5,495 nt of DNA from Lutispora sp. (GTDB lineage: Bacteria; Bacillota; Clostridia; Lutisporales; Lutisporaceae): NCBI GenBank assembly GCA_030834765.1, contig JAUQXG010000316.1, forward strand, positions 1 through 5,495, in the 5' to 3' direction. Under the pieces are notes generated by a model. It ran no database searches and was not told where the DNA came from. It saw only the letters and a program-made list of their open reading frames with translations. The position numbers were made by a program, and so were the translations under genes. Positions 5,384 through 5,495 of this stretch are shown here, in pieces (the first letter of the stretch is position 1; each line of letters opens with the position of its first letter).

Positions 5384-5452
5384 AGATGCACCTCTCTGGC
5401 ATAAAATAAAAGTACAGATGGATTGCCTGCCTGTGCGAAAAGAGAGGGCAAT

Positions 5453-5495
5453 ATGAATAAATCTAAAGGCAATCAGAAACATTTAACTCTATCAC
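5453..5495 (+). CDS. IS30-family-like transposase, first 14 codons
   Basis: The ATG at 5453 follows GAGAGGG at a suitable distance and opens MNKSKGNQKHLTLS before the window ends. The N-QKHLTLS opening resembles the N-terminus of a group of Firmicutes IS30-family transposases, in which KHLTL precedes the helix-turn-helix domain. This is recognition of a short motif only; the DDE catalytic domain would lie beyond the window. It is the only likely gene on the plus strand, and diverges from the comK-like operon. Confidence 0.45.
   Translation, partial: MNKSKGNQKHLTLS

Larger units (their letters stand above)
5339..5495 (+). mobile_element. Probable left end of an IS30-type insertion sequence
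   Basis: The right end of the window holds the start of a plus-strand ORF resembling an IS30-family transposase, preceded by repeat-rich non-coding DNA: GTAAATTC copies, an inverted repeat, three CAGATG copies. The element should therefore begin somewhere in 5339-5452, but its exact end cannot be fixed without the right terminal repeat and target duplication, which lie outside the window. Confidence 0.35.

Noticed and set aside
5214..5402. A 62-codon minus-strand open frame upstream of the comK-like gene
   Set aside because: It covers the consensus promoter, LexA box and ribosome binding site, has no ribosome binding site of its own, shows unusual composition (many Tyr, Cys, Phe) and matches no family I recognise.
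1..5495. CRISPR array, tRNA or rRNA genes, riboswitch, toxin-antitoxin or phage genes
   Set aside because: No regularly spaced repeats, no cloverleaf-like or rRNA segments, and no leader long enough for a riboswitch were seen; leaders before the two operons are only about 30-45 nt.

Overview
The window comes from a low-GC, motile, Gram-positive bacterium, most likely a Clostridia or Tissierellia-type anaerobe. This rests on A+T-rich DNA, strong AGGAGG-type ribosome binding sites, GTG and TTG starts, and the Firmicutes gene order comF - yvyF - flgM - flgN - flgK. Nearly everything is on the minus strand, so transcription runs from right to left.

Right end (5297-5495): a non-coding stretch with an 11-bp inverted repeat and GTAAATTC direct repeats. 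It leads into the first 14 codons of a plus-strand ORF that looks like the start of an IS30-type transposase, so an insertion sequence probably begins here and runs off the window.

Operon 1 (5296 down to about 1223): a sigma-A promoter with exact consensus elements (TTGACA, 17 bp, TATAAT) carries a near-perfect Firmicutes LexA/SOS box inside its spacer. It drives a ComK-family protein (TTG start), the RecD2 helicase, a ComF/ComFC phosphoribosyltransferase-like competence protein and the YvyF/TIGR03826 zinc-ribbon flagellar-operon protein. A second, weaker promoter overlapped by a 19-bp palindrome lies in the 22 bp before recD2. A strong intrinsic terminator directly after yvyF closes the unit.

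Operon 2 (1210 down to beyond position 1): a sigma-28 (SigD) promoter starts 12 bp after the terminator's U-tract. It drives flgM (anti-sigma-28), flgN (chaperone of hook-associated proteins) and flgK (hook-associated protein 1, cut by the window edge).

The flagellar half is ordinary. The part worth attention is the apparent SOS control of a comK-like - recD2 - comF operon. It would place a competence-type regulator, a recombination/repair helicase and a DNA-uptake protein under the DNA-damage response, next to the late flagellar genes. This is a sequence-level prediction only.
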